64,000 nt of DNA from Diaminobutyricibacter sp049994905 (GCF_049994905.1 NZ_CP188258.1:2232001-2296000), one strand, 5' to 3'. Counted from the first letter of the stretch, positions 9,118 to 18,102 are shown. Notes: generated from the letters alone by a model not told the origin. Numbers and translations: made by a program.

Positions 9118-9160
9118 GCGAAGCCGGCAGTTCTTCCCCTGGGGCGACCGCCGGCTTCGC
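9118..9160 (-). terminator. Hairpin between sulfurtransferase and sufE genes
   Basis: Perfect 11-base arms GCGAAGCCGGC and GCCGGCTTCGC enclose a 21-base loop, just after the sulfurtransferase stop codon. There is no T-run, so it may be a processing or attenuation structure that lowers sufE expression rather than a full terminator. Confidence 0.55.
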
Positions 9161-9167
9161 CGACTCC

Positions 9168-10067
9168 TCAGCGGGCGGGGACCTCGCCGCGCTCCGTGCC
9201 CTGCACGACGGGCACGCGCACGGCGCTTCCCCACTCGGTCCAGGATCCGTCGTAGTTGCGTACGCTCGGGAACCCGAGTAGGTGGGTGAGCACGAACCAG
9301 GTGTGGCTGGAACGTTCACCGATGCGGCAGTATGCGATGACGTCATCGCCCTCGACGAGCCCCGCCTCGCCTTTGTAGATCGCGTCGAGCTCGGCGCGGG
9401 ACTTGAAGGTCGCGTCCGGTGCCGCTGCACGCGCCCACGGGACCGAGGCCGCGGACGGAATGTGACCGGCACGGAGGGCGCCCTCGGTGGGGTAGCCCGG
9501 AATCTCGGTGCGCTCCCCGCTGTACTCCTCGGGGGAACGCACATCGATGAGCGGCCGGCCCAGATGGGCGAGCACGTCGTCCTTGAACGCGCGAACAGTG
9601 GTGTCGTCGCGCTCGACCACCGGATACTCGGCGGGGGTCGGCGCCGGAACGGTTGTGGTGATCTCGCGGCCTTCCGCGATCCACTTGTCCCGGCCGCCGT
9701 TGAGGAGGCGCACGTCTTCATGGCCGAAAAGCGTGAAGATCCAGAGCGCGTAGGCGGCCCACCAGTTGTTCTTGTCGCCGTAGATGACGACGGTGGAGTC
9801 CCGCGAAATGCCCTTCGAACCTGCGAGACGGGCGAAGGCCTCGCTGTCCACGAAGTCGCGTTCGACGGGGTCGTTGAGGTCGGTGTGCCAGTCGATCTTG
9901 ACCGACCCGGGGATGTGTCCCGTGTCGTAGAGCAGCACGTCTTCATCGGATTCGACCACGACGAGGCCGGGAGCGCCGAGATGCTCCTGCAGCCATTCGG
10001 TGCTGACCAGGCGCTCTGGGTGTGCGTAGTCGGCGAAGGACGGGGACGGATCGGCCTCGATGGCCAT
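9168..10067 (-). CDS. sseA: Thiosulfate/3-mercaptopyruvate sulfurtransferase (two rhodanese domains)
   Basis: A 299-residue tandem rhodanese. The inactive first domain (about 20-140) has Asp at the usual cysteine site (VVIYGDKNNWWAAYAL); the active second domain (about 155-290) has Cys247 in IAYCRIGERSSHTW. It transfers sulfane sulfur from thiosulfate or mercaptopyruvate to a thiol acceptor, probably in the cytoplasm as no signal peptide is seen. GGAGGT precedes the ATG at 10067. First gene of a pair with sufE. Confidence 0.9.
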   Translation of the reverse strand: MAIEADPSPSFADYAHPERLVSTEWLQEHLGAPGLVVVESDEDVLLYDTGHIPGSVKIDWHTDLNDPVERDFVDSEAFARLAGSKGISRDSTVVIYGDKNNWWAAYALWIFTLFGHEDVRLLNGGRDKWIAEGREITTTVPAPTPAEYPVVERDDTTVRAFKDDVLAHLGRPLIDVRSPEEYSGERTEIPGYPTEGALRAGHIPSAASVPWARAAAPDATFKSRAELDAIYKGEAGLVEGDDVIAYCRIGERSSHTWFVLTHLLGFPSVRNYDGSWTEWGSAVRVPVVQGTERGEVPAR

Positions 10068-10216
10068 GAGCTACCTCCTGCTGGCGCCCAGTGGGCGCGG
10101 GGACAATCGTGTCGGGTCGGTTTAGGCTTGAGGCCGGACTCCACTCACGAACCTACGCATTAGGCTACGCGGCGCAGATGGGTCCTGTAAGACTTCGACA
10201 CAAAGGTGCCAGCCCC

Positions 10217-11275
10217 ATGACTCTCGAACAGACCGGTGCCGTCGTGCGCCTCACCGAGCGCACGCCGTCGATCACCGGCGCCGAGATCGCAGCCGAGCTC
10301 GTTCCGCCGCCCCAGTTCGTGCACGCGACCTTCGAGTCGTACCGGCCCGACCACGATTACCCGTCCCAGAGCGCTGCCGTCGACAAGCTGAAGACGTTCG
10401 CCAAAGCATGGGAGCCTGCCCGGCCGGCGGGCTTCTTCAGCCGCAGCCGCAAGCGCATCGAGACAAAGCCCGGCGTCTACCTCGACGGAGGATTCGGCGT
10501 CGGCAAGACCCACCTGCTCGCCGCCCTGTGGCACGAAGCACCCGGTCGCAAGTACTTCGGGACTTTCATCGAGTACACCGCCCTCGTCGGCGCCCTGGGC
10601 TATGCCGGCGCCGTCAAGCTGCTCAGCGGCTCCACCCTGATCTGCATCGACGAGTTCGAACTCGACGACCCGGGCGACACGATGATGATGACGCGGATGC
10701 TGTCCGAGCTGGTCGCTTCCGGCACGCGCATCGCGGCCACCTCGAACACCCCGCCGAACGCCCTCGGTGAGGGCCGCTTCGCCGCCAGCGACTTCCTCCG
10801 CGAGATCCAGGCGCTCTCCGGTCACTTCGAGACCGTCAGGATCGACGGACTCGACTACCGCCGCCGCGACACCGAGGGCCGGGCGCTCACGGTCGAGCCG
10901 GAACCGTACGAGAAGACGATCGCGGCCCTCCTGTCGCGGGGCGAGGCCGTCACGAGCGACTCGTTCGACGGACTCATCGCGCACCTCGCCACCGTGCACC
11001 CGTCGCGGTACATCAAGATGATCGCCGGCATCGACGTGATCGGACTCACCGATGTGCAGGTGCTCCATGACCAGATGGCTGCCCTGCGACTCGTCGCCTT
11101 CATCGACCGCGTCTACGATGCTGAGATACCCATCGTGCAGACCGGTGTTCCGCTGAACAGCGTCTTCGACGACGAGATGCTCGGCGGCGGTTACCGCAAG
11201 AAGTACCTGCGTTCGGTCTCGCGCATGATCGCGCTGACCACCGGCGAACTGCCACCACACGACGACGAAGACTGA
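10217..11275 (+). CDS. zapE: ZapE / AFG1-like ATPase
   Basis: A 352-residue P-loop ATPase of the AFG1/ZapE family, which in Escherichia coli associates with the division ring. Walker A is GGFGVGKTH (residues 91-99) and Walker B LICIDEFEL (141-149); the arginine-rich AATSNTPPNALGEGRF segment is the family sensor region. I start at the ATG at 10217, preceded by AAGGTG; an ATG at 10178 is in frame but lacks a site. It is divergent from the sulfurtransferase. The exact role in Gram-positives is less clear. Confidence 0.88.
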   Translation: MTLEQTGAVVRLTERTPSITGAEIAAELVPPPQFVHATFESYRPDHDYPSQSAAVDKLKTFAKAWEPARPAGFFSRSRKRIETKPGVYLDGGFGVGKTHLLAALWHEAPGRKYFGTFIEYTALVGALGYAGAVKLLSGSTLICIDEFELDDPGDTMMMTRMLSELVASGTRIAATSNTPPNALGEGRFAASDFLREIQALSGHFETVRIDGLDYRRRDTEGRALTVEPEPYEKTIAALLSRGEAVTSDSFDGLIAHLATVHPSRYIKMIAGIDVIGLTDVQVLHDQMAALRLVAFIDRVYDAEIPIVQTGVPLNSVFDDEMLGGGYRKKYLRSVSRMIALTTGELPPHDDED

Positions 11276-11362
11276 CCCTCTGCTCCTCCGGGCAGATCCG
11301 CGGCGTTCTGTGTACGAATCCGCGGAATCCCGAAACACGATGTTTACACGCATCCGCCAGCC

Positions 11363-11378
11363 GTAACACTCGCGAAAC
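11363..11378 (+). promoter_or_regulatory. GlnR-like nitrogen regulator box upstream of amt
   Basis: GTAAC-ACTCGC-GAAAC is an exact match to the form GTnAC-n6-GAAAC known for GlnR of Streptomyces and mycobacteria. A partly symmetrical GAAACACGATGTTTAC lies about 30 bases upstream. The box is about 120 bases before the amt start codon, in a 221-base non-coding stretch. A short inverted repeat (TGATTGC at 11443, GCAATCA at 11469) precedes the ribosome binding site. No regulator gene is in this window. Confidence 0.55.
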
Positions 11379-11496
11379 ACGCGGGCGCATCCACTGAAAC
11401 CTCTCGCAGCGAAACTGACGACACCCCGAAACGCGCCACACCTGATTGCGTCGACCGGGACATCGTCAGCAATCACAAGAGAGGTAGACCATTCGT

Positions 11497-12771
11497 ATGT
11501 TGCTACATTCAGCAGCGGCCTATGACGCCCAGACAGCAGTCAACTCGCTTTGGCTCCTCGTCGCGGCCGCGCTCGTTCTGATCATGACCCCCGGGGTCGC
11601 CTTCTTCTACGGCGGCATGGTCCGCGCCAAGAGCGTCATCAGCATGATGATGATGAGCTTCGGCGCGATGGCCATCGTCGGCGTCCTGTGGGTGCTGTAC
11701 GGCTACGGGCTCTCCTTCGGCCCGGCATCCATCCCTCACGTCCTCGGAACACCTGACTGGGGCCTCTCCGGCCTCATGGGCAAGGACGGAGTCACCCCCG
11801 ACCTGAACGGACTCGCGTTCGCCGGGTTCCAGGCGACCTTCGCGATCATCACGGTGGCGCTGATCTCGGGTGCCATCGCCGACCGCGCGAAGTTCGGCGC
11901 ATGGATGGTTTTCGCGGCCATCTGGGCGACGGTCGTCTACTTCCCGGTCGCCTTCTGGGTCTTCAACCTCAAGGACGGCTGGATCGCGACCATCCTGCAC
12001 GTGAACGACTTCGCAGGTGGTACTGCGGTCCATATCAACGCCGGTGCCGCAGGTCTCGCGCTGGCGCTGGTACTCGGCAAGCGTGTCGGGTTCCAGAAGG
12101 GCATGGCGAAGCCGCACAACGTTCCGCTCACGCTCCTCGGCGCGGCGCTGCTGTGGTTCGGCTGGTTCGGCTTCAACTCCGGTTCTGAGGCCGCTGTCGA
12201 CGGCGTCGCAGCGATCGCCTGGATCAACACCCTCGCCGCACCCGCCGCAGCAACACTCGGCTGGCTGATCGTCGAGAAGATCAAGGACGGAAAGCCGACA
12301 TCGATCGGTGCGGCGTCCGGAGCGGTCGCAGGTCTCGTCGCGATCACCCCGGCCTGTAACATCCTGACCCCGTTCTGGGCGATCGTCCTCGGCCTGCTCG
12401 CCGGTGCCGTCTGTGCCATCTCGATCGACCTGAAGTTCAAGCTCGGCTTCGACGACTCGCTCGACGTGGTCGGCATCCACCTCATCGGCGGTCTTCTCGG
12501 AACGCTCTACATCGGCATCTTCGGCCTGACCCACGTGAACGGCGACGCAACCCAGCCGTACTCGAGCCTCCTCTACGGCGGGAGCTTCCAGCAGCTCGGC
12601 GTCCAGGCCGTCGGCGCCTTCTCCGTGATGATCTACTCCTTCGTCCTGGCATACGCCATCGGCTGGGCCATCCAGAAGACGATGGGCTTCCGCATCAAGA
12701 ACGAGGACGAGCTGGCCGGCGTCGACACCGTGGTCCACGGTGAAGAGGGCTACGCGCTCGAGAACGCCTGA
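11497..12771 (+). CDS. amtB: Ammonium transporter (Amt family)
   Basis: A 424-residue polytopic membrane protein with about eleven transmembrane segments that conducts ammonium. Diagnostic features are intact: Phe111 and Phe115 in AGFQATFAIITVAL, Asp171 in VNDFAGGTAVHINAG, the twin pore histidines His179 and His328 (VGIHLIGG), and the C-terminal regulatory signature GFRIKNEDELAGVD..HGEEGY used for PII protein control. No glnK follows; instead a diverged paralogue begins 124 bases downstream after a hairpin. The GlnR-like box upstream suggests induction under nitrogen limitation. Confidence 0.93.
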   Translation: MLLHSAAAYDAQTAVNSLWLLVAAALVLIMTPGVAFFYGGMVRAKSVISMMMMSFGAMAIVGVLWVLYGYGLSFGPASIPHVLGTPDWGLSGLMGKDGVTPDLNGLAFAGFQATFAIITVALISGAIADRAKFGAWMVFAAIWATVVYFPVAFWVFNLKDGWIATILHVNDFAGGTAVHINAGAAGLALALVLGKRVGFQKGMAKPHNVPLTLLGAALLWFGWFGFNSGSEAAVDGVAAIAWINTLAAPAAATLGWLIVEKIKDGKPTSIGAASGAVAGLVAITPACNILTPFWAIVLGLLAGAVCAISIDLKFKLGFDDSLDVVGIHLIGGLLGTLYIGIFGLTHVNGDATQPYSSLLYGGSFQQLGVQAVGAFSVMIYSFVLAYAIGWAIQKTMGFRIKNEDELAGVDTVVHGEEGYALENA

Positions 12772-12790
12772 TCCTCTCCAGCACCAGCGA

Positions 12791-12820
12791 GCGGGGTGTC
12801 GCCTTCGGGTGGCACCCCGC
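12791..12820 (+). terminator. Hairpin after amtB
   Basis: Arms GCGGGGTGTC and GGCACCCCGC (one G-T pair) with a ten-base loop, 20 bases after the amtB stop. It lacks a T-run but probably ends or attenuates amtB transcription before the second Amt-like gene. Confidence 0.65.
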
Positions 12821-12895
12821 TTCGCGTGTGGCGTGCGGGGCGGATGAACGGGCCAAGTAGCCTATGACCGTCCCCACACATGTCAGGAAGGGCCG

Positions 12896-14083
12896 ATGGA
12901 CGCTGCTGCCCAGGTGGATGCACTCCTGCTGCTCGTCTCAGGCGCCCTCGTGCTCATCATCGTCCCCGGCTTCGCACTGCTCTACGGCGGCATGATCAGC
13001 ACCGCAGGCGCGGCATCCGCGATGCGGGCGACGCTCGTCGGGGCCGGGATCGCCGGCGTGCTCTTCGTGATCGGTGGCTATGGGATGGCCTTCGGGCCTC
13101 CGCTCATCCCTCACGTCGTGGGGGTGCCGGGCACCGTTCCTTCGGACGCCTCCACCCTCGCCCGCGCCTGTTACGCGGGGGCCGTGTGCGTGCTCGCCGT
13201 CGCGATCCTCGCATCTGCCGTCGCTCCGCGCGTCACCCTGCGCGGCTGGGCCGTCTTCGCAATCGTCTGGGTCGTGCTTGTCTACCTGCCGGCGGCGTAC
13301 GCCGTGTTCAACCTGATGGACGGGTGGGCGAGCGCGACGTTCGGGGTGATCGATTTCGGCGGCGCGATCCCCGTGAGCATCGCTGCGGCCGCGGGAGCCG
13401 CGGGCATCCTGCTGGTCTGCGGCCGGCAGCCGGAGCACGAAGTTCGCGGTCGCCGCAACGTGCCGGTCATGGCCGTCGGCGGCGCCCTCGTATGGTTCGG
13501 GTGGTTCGGCCTCGCCATCGGCTCCGAGGGGTCCGTCGACGGGTTCACGGCACTGATCTGGGTCAACACGCTCACCGCATCGGCCGCCGCTACGATCGCC
13601 TGGGTGACGGTCGACCGCATCATGATGCGGCGTCCGACTGTGGCGAGTGCGGTGTGCGGGGCTGTCGCCGGCCTGATCGCCATCGCCCCGGCGTCAGGCA
13701 TCATCACGACGGGATGGTCCCTCCTCGTGGGGGCGCTGTCGGGGATTGCATGCGCGGTGATCATCGATGTGGCAGCGCGGGCGCAGTTCGGGACCCCGAC
13801 GGTCGTGGTGGTCATCCACTTGGTCGGCAGCCTCGTCGGGCTGCTGTTCATCGGGCTGTTCGCGAACGGCACCGGGATGGTCTACAGCGGCAATTTCGAC
13901 CAGCTCGGCGTCCAGGCTCTTGCGGCTGTCGTCGTCGCTGCCTGGTCGTTCCTCGTCTCATGGGGGGCGGCATACGCGATCCAGCGCACGATCGGGCTGA
14001 CTGCAACCGTCCACGTGTCATGGCGTGAGGACGTGCCGGCGGCGGGGCGCCACCAGTCCGAGCGCGGACGACCCGAACGGTAA
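12896..14083 (+). CDS. Divergent Amt-family membrane protein lacking the first pore histidine
   Basis: A 395-residue membrane protein clearly homologous to the preceding amtB (PGFALLYGGM, GGALVWFGWFGLAIGSEGSVDG, WVNTLTASAAATIAW, VVIHLVGSLVGLLFIGLF, NFDQLGVQAL). Key sites differ: the first pore histidine is Ser161 (DFGGAIPVSIAA against DFAGGTAVHINA), the two phenylalanines of the outer gate are gone (CYAGAVCVLAVAIL), and the PII-responsive C-terminal signature is replaced by a polar tail. The second histidine, His308, remains. It keeps full length and an intact frame, so it is not simply decaying. It may carry a different substrate, act as a sensor, or form mixed trimers with amtB; none of this is shown by the sequence. 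Confidence 0.85.
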   Translation: MDAAAQVDALLLLVSGALVLIIVPGFALLYGGMISTAGAASAMRATLVGAGIAGVLFVIGGYGMAFGPPLIPHVVGVPGTVPSDASTLARACYAGAVCVLAVAILASAVAPRVTLRGWAVFAIVWVVLVYLPAAYAVFNLMDGWASATFGVIDFGGAIPVSIAAAAGAAGILLVCGRQPEHEVRGRRNVPVMAVGGALVWFGWFGLAIGSEGSVDGFTALIWVNTLTASAAATIAWVTVDRIMMRRPTVASAVCGAVAGLIAIAPASGIITTGWSLLVGALSGIACAVIIDVAARAQFGTPTVVVVIHLVGSLVGLLFIGLFANGTGMVYSGNFDQLGVQALAAVVVAAWSFLVSWGAAYAIQRTIGLTATVHVSWREDVPAAGRHQSERGRPER

Positions 14084-14093
14084 TATTCCAGGG

Positions 14094-14612
14094 GTGTCGA
14101 CGACCTCACGCCTCCTGTCCGCCATCGCCGCATTCTTCCGACCGTCGCCCCGAGCTCAGAGTCCAGTGGCCGACCTTACGGCCTCCCCGGGCCAGGTGGG
14201 CGCGGACGCGACGGTCGAAGTCGATCCACGGCGCGTCGGACACGTCACCATGACCTACGTTCCGCGCGTCGACGGCGACGCCGACCCGGGCGAGATCGTC
14301 TGGACCTGGGTTCCGTACGAGGAGCGCGACGGACGCGGCAAGGACCGCCCGGTGCTCGTCGTGGCGGCCGAGAAGACCGGCACGGTGCTCGTGGTGCAGC
14401 TGACAAGCCAGGAGCATCCGGGGCGGCCCGGCTACATTCCCGTCGGCACGGGGGCATGGGACAGCAGGCGACGGCCCAGCTACGTCAACATCGAGCGCGT
14501 CTTCCGGGTTCACCAGGGCGGGATGCGCAGAGAAGCGGCCGCGCTCGACGCTCGGCGCTACGACTCGGTCCGGTCCGCACTCGTCGCGCGGTACGGCTGG
14601 TCGGCTGCCTGA
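14094..14612 (+). CDS. PemK/MazF-like protein without a paired antitoxin
   Basis: A 172-residue protein whose C-terminal part (about residues 60-170) fits the PemK/MazF endoribonuclease fold: IVWTWVPYEERDGRGKDRPVLVV, VQLTSQEH and the closing SYVNIERVFRV. The N-terminal 55 residues are an added low-complexity segment. No antitoxin gene lies before or after it. Such orphan forms are frequent in Micrococcales, so a housekeeping or non-toxic role is possible. GTG at 14094 is chosen as start, 10 bases after the Amt-like gene. Confidence 0.7.
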   Translation: MSTTSRLLSAIAAFFRPSPRAQSPVADLTASPGQVGADATVEVDPRRVGHVTMTYVPRVDGDADPGEIVWTWVPYEERDGRGKDRPVLVVAAEKTGTVLVVQLTSQEHPGRPGYIPVGTGAWDSRRRPSYVNIERVFRVHQGGMRREAAALDARRYDSVRSALVARYGWSAA

Positions 14613-14631
14613 CCGCCGCTTCACGCTGAGA

Positions 14632-17205
14632 TCACTGCGCAGGCATCTGCCCGGCCGCGAGGGCTTCGGCCACGGCCTGCTCGACGGTGAGCTCCCTGCC
14701 CTCGGCGACTGCCTCATCCAGCTGCGCGCCCGACCCGGTCGCCCTGAGTTGATCGACGTAGGCCTGGTGGAAGGTGAACATGGGCCCGTTGTGGAGACCA
14801 CTGCGTTCGCGCAGTGCCCGGGCGGCGCCGGCGAGACGTCCGGCACGCTCGACGTCGCCCGAGAGCGCCGCTACCGCGACCATCCCTTCGAGCCCGTAAG
14901 CCAGCCCCTCCACGTGACCCAGGCTCGCGGACACCTTCACGCTGAGGGCGAAGTCCGCCCGCGCGTCCTCGACAGCGCCGAGCTTCAGTTGCGCCCAGCC
15001 CAGGTGGTAAGACGCGATGCGCTCCCCGACGGCGTCGTGAGTGCGTTGGGCGATGGCCAGGCTCTTCTCGAACCGGTCGAGGGCCTCGGGGAGTTTCTGC
15101 TCCAGCAGCGCGACCCTGCCGAGCAGTACGAGCGCCATCGACTCGCCCCACAGGCTGCCGCTCGCGCGGAAAAGGCTCAGACTCGTGTCCATGACCTCCC
15201 GGGCGCGGACGGTGTTCGGTTTCCCGCCCGCCATCAGCGCGAGCGCGAGCGAGATCAAGGTCAGCGCCTCACCATCGAGATCGTCGGTTCGATGGAAGAG
15301 GTCGGCGCTCGTGGCGAGATCGGCGGCCACGCTGCCATCCGGGTCGCGCCAGAACATGATCGTTCGAGTGAAATAGAGGGCGATCGCACGGGTGTGGTCC
15401 GAAAGCCGGTCGCCGGATTCGAGCGCCTGGTCCATCCACGTCCGCACTTCACCCAGGAGGCCGGAGACCCACCAGTAGAGGTACAGGCTGAACGCCAGTG
15501 CAGCAGCGCGATCCCAGTCCTGCCCGCCGAGGAGGAACCGCTCTGCCGCGCGCAGGTTCTCGCGTTCGTCGCCCAGGCGCTGCAGCCACTCGCGCTGGTG
15601 TTCGCCTTTGAGATCGCCTTCCACGCGTTCGCCCAGCCGGAGGAAGAAGCTCGCATGGGCATCGCGAACCCGCGCGATTTCACCGCTGTCGGAAAGCCGT
15701 TCCCTGGCGTATTCGCGCACAATGGCCTGCATCGAGAACCGAGGGCGGTCCGCGCTCACCGTCTGGCTCACAAGGCTGCTGTCGACCAGTGCGGTGAGGT
15801 CCGTGAGGACATCGCTGACCGAATCCGCATGGCCGCCGTCGCCGACGGCTTCGGCCGCTTCGAGTGAGAAGCCTGCCTCGAACACCCCCAGGCGTTCGAG
15901 AAGATGCCGCTGGTCGTCGTCGAGCAGTTGCGTGCTCCATTCGATCGTGCGGCGAAGGGTCTGCTGACGCTCCGGCAGGTCGCGCGAGCCCGAGACGAGC
16001 ACGTTGAGCTGCCGGTCGAGACGTTCGAGCAGTTCTGCAGGCGACAGGACCCGCACGCGTGCGGCCGCCAGTTCGATCGCCAGTGGCATCCCGTCGACCG
16101 CTGCACACACGCCCGCAATGGCGGCGGAGTTGTCCTGCGTGAGTTCGAAATCGGGCTTCACAGCCCGAGCGCGCTCGACGAACAGGTTCATGGACCACTC
16201 CTCGGGGAGCGGACCGACCTCGTAGCTCTGCTCAGCGCTCACGCGCAGGAGTACGCGACTCGTGACGACCATGGCAACGCCCGGTGCCGCAGCCAGAAGT
16301 GCGGTGAGCTTCGGGGCTGCGTCGAGCACCTGCTCGAAATTGTCGACGACGAGGAGGATCTGACGGTCATGCAGAGCGGTGGTGAGGTTCTCGATGACCG
16401 GTGCGTCGCCGGTGTCGCGTACACCGATCGCCTGCGCGATCGCGTGGAGCACGCGTTCGGGATCGTGCACCGCGGAGAGGTCGACGAAGGCGACACCGTC
16501 CTCGTATGCAGGGGCAGCGGCACTCGCGGCTGCGATCGCGAGCCGGCTCTTTCCGATACCTCCCGGGCCGATCAAAGTGACGAGACGGATGCCCGTGGCG
16601 AGCATCCGCCGGATCTCTGCGATGTCCGCGTCCCGGCCGATCAGTTCGGTGAGGGGCATCGGCAGGCGCACCGGTTCTGCGGCACGATCCGCCTCCTCGA
16701 GAACGGCGGCTGCGAGTTTCACCTGGCTCTGCTCGAACCGCTCCGCGAGCATCGTCGCCAGGTCTGCTTCGACAAGCCGGCCGAGCTCCTTCGCGGTCTC
16801 GAAATACTTGTAGGCGGCCAGGTCGTCATGCCGGATGCGGTCGAGCAGCGCAGAAAGCCGCGGTTCGCGACCGTCGGACGGCGCCTTCACATAGAGCAGC
16901 CGCGGAACGTCCGCGGGGCACAGGTTGTACTCGTCCTCGAGTCCGGAGACGTCCTCGTCGGGGGCGATCCATCCGTAGCGCTCCCAATACAGGCCGACGA
17001 AGACGTCGCTCTGGTCGAGATAAGCGCGGTAGAGCTCACGCGGGGGATGGGGGCTCGCCCCCAGCTCGAACATGACAGGCGCGAGGTGGAGCTTTTCGAT
17101 CGCAGCGCGCGCTGCCCTTCGTTCGGGTGCGAGTTCCTGCAGGGTGGAACTGACGAAGATCCGCAGCCGTTGATCCGGCGTGCGGATAACATGAGCGCGC
17201 CTCAT
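14632..17205 (-). CDS. DUF4062-STAND-TPR NTPase
   Basis: An 857-residue multidomain protein. Residues 13-105 match DUF4062 (RLRIFVSSTLQELAPERRA, DQSDVFVGLYWERYGW). Residues 185-480 form an NB-ARC type STAND NTPase: Walker A GPGGIGKS (213-220), Walker B ILLVVDNFEQ (about 283-292), and the MPLAIELAAARVRVLS segment. The C-terminal 370 residues are helical repeats of TPR type (for example SMALVLLGRVALLEQKLPEALDRFEKSL). STAND proteins switch oligomeric state on ligand binding and serve as regulators or as defence sensors; DUF4062 is an N-terminal module of unknown activity. There is no HTH or LuxR output domain. It stands alone, convergent with the MazF-like gene. Confidence 0.85.
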   Translation of the reverse strand: MRRAHVIRTPDQRLRIFVSSTLQELAPERRAARAAIEKLHLAPVMFELGASPHPPRELYRAYLDQSDVFVGLYWERYGWIAPDEDVSGLEDEYNLCPADVPRLLYVKAPSDGREPRLSALLDRIRHDDLAAYKYFETAKELGRLVEADLATMLAERFEQSQVKLAAAVLEEADRAAEPVRLPMPLTELIGRDADIAEIRRMLATGIRLVTLIGPGGIGKSRLAIAAASAAAPAYEDGVAFVDLSAVHDPERVLHAIAQAIGVRDTGDAPVIENLTTALHDRQILLVVDNFEQVLDAAPKLTALLAAAPGVAMVVTSRVLLRVSAEQSYEVGPLPEEWSMNLFVERARAVKPDFELTQDNSAAIAGVCAAVDGMPLAIELAAARVRVLSPAELLERLDRQLNVLVSGSRDLPERQQTLRRTIEWSTQLLDDDQRHLLERLGVFEAGFSLEAAEAVGDGGHADSVSDVLTDLTALVDSSLVSQTVSADRPRFSMQAIVREYARERLSDSGEIARVRDAHASFFLRLGERVEGDLKGEHQREWLQRLGDERENLRAAERFLLGGQDWDRAAALAFSLYLYWWVSGLLGEVRTWMDQALESGDRLSDHTRAIALYFTRTIMFWRDPDGSVAADLATSADLFHRTDDLDGEALTLISLALALMAGGKPNTVRAREVMDTSLSLFRASGSLWGESMALVLLGRVALLEQKLPEALDRFEKSLAIAQRTHDAVGERIASYHLGWAQLKLGAVEDARADFALSVKVSASLGHVEGLAYGLEGMVAVAALSGDVERAGRLAGAARALRERSGLHNGPMFTFHQAYVDQLRATGSGAQLDEAVAEGRELTVEQAVAEALAAGQMPAQ

Positions 17206-17354
17206 GTGTGCATTCTGTTGCTGAAGCGCGCAATAGTCCAGTCCTGAACCGACTGGTCAACGCAAAGCCAGGAGCGCTCGTGCCAACCGAACGCTGCGCG
17301 TGAAGATGGTTCACGACGGAGCCCAGAACGCTGACGCAGGATCCAGGGAACCGA

Positions 17355-18077
17355 TTAGGGTCGTACAGCTCCAGTGAGTCCCAACGTGTTCAGGAGGTCG
17401 GCGAGGTCGGCGTCGAACAGTTTGTCGGGCGCGGGGGTGACTCCCTGAAGGTGTCCATACACCTCGAGTGATACGAGCCCGTGGAGGCGAGCGCGGATGC
17501 GCATTGCGAGCGCAAGAGCGGCTGGCGGCAGCTCAGGGAAGGCGGCGCGAACCTCATCGCGCAACCCTGGATCGAAGTCGGACCACTGGAAGGTAGCCCT
17601 GTCTGAGTCGGATTCGGCATGAGGCCAGGCGACCGCGGCCAGCCCGGTGAGGCCCAGGCAGATGCGCCGGGTGGCGTCGGGTGCCGGTCCTCCCTCCGGT
17701 GCGATGTATCCAGGGATCGGATCGCCGAATACAAGTCGAAATCCCTCGGGGTTCGTCAGTGCCCAGGATCGAAAGGCGCTCGCCCACGCCCGGATGCGCT
17801 CGGCGGGTGACTTGCGCGTGGTTCGCGCCCACGTGGCATCCAGGACGTCAGCCAGATCGGTGGAAACGTCACTGATCAGTGCGGTCGCGAGGTCGTCTCG
17901 TGTTGCGAAATAGCCGTAGATGGCGTTCGGGGTCATGCCCATCTCGCGTGCGATTGCGCGCAGCGTGATGGCATCCGGCCCACCCGCGGCCATCAGGGTG
18001 AGGGCAACCTGCTTGATCTCAGCCGTCGTCGCAGCACGCAGTCGCGCGCGGCGATCCAGGGACGCTGTGGCTTCCAC
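17355..18077 (-). CDS. TetR family transcriptional regulator
   Basis: A 240-residue repressor-type regulator. The N-terminal HTH (about residues 12-60) reads LTLMAAGGPDAITLRAIAREMGMTPNAIYGYFATRDDL in overlapping segments, matching TetR proteins; the C-terminal part resembles the WHG-type ligand domain (NPEGFRLVFGDPIPGY). I start at the GTG at 18077; an ATG at 18116 is in frame, but codons upstream are not typical of the protein. No ribosome binding site is visible at either. It is divergent from the oxidoreductase at 18183, its likely target along with the DHFR-fold gene. Confidence 0.85.
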   Translation of the reverse strand: MEATASLDRRARLRAATTAEIKQVALTLMAAGGPDAITLRAIAREMGMTPNAIYGYFATRDDLATALISDVSTDLADVLDATWARTTRKSPAERIRAWASAFRSWALTNPEGFRLVFGDPIPGYIAPEGGPAPDATRRICLGLTGLAAVAWPHAESDSDRATFQWSDFDPGLRDEVRAAFPELPPAALALAMRIRARLHGLVSLEVYGHLQGVTPAPDKLFDADLADLLNTLGLTGAVRP

Positions 18078-18102
18078 AGGGACAAGTCTATGACATTCGT
18101 GC

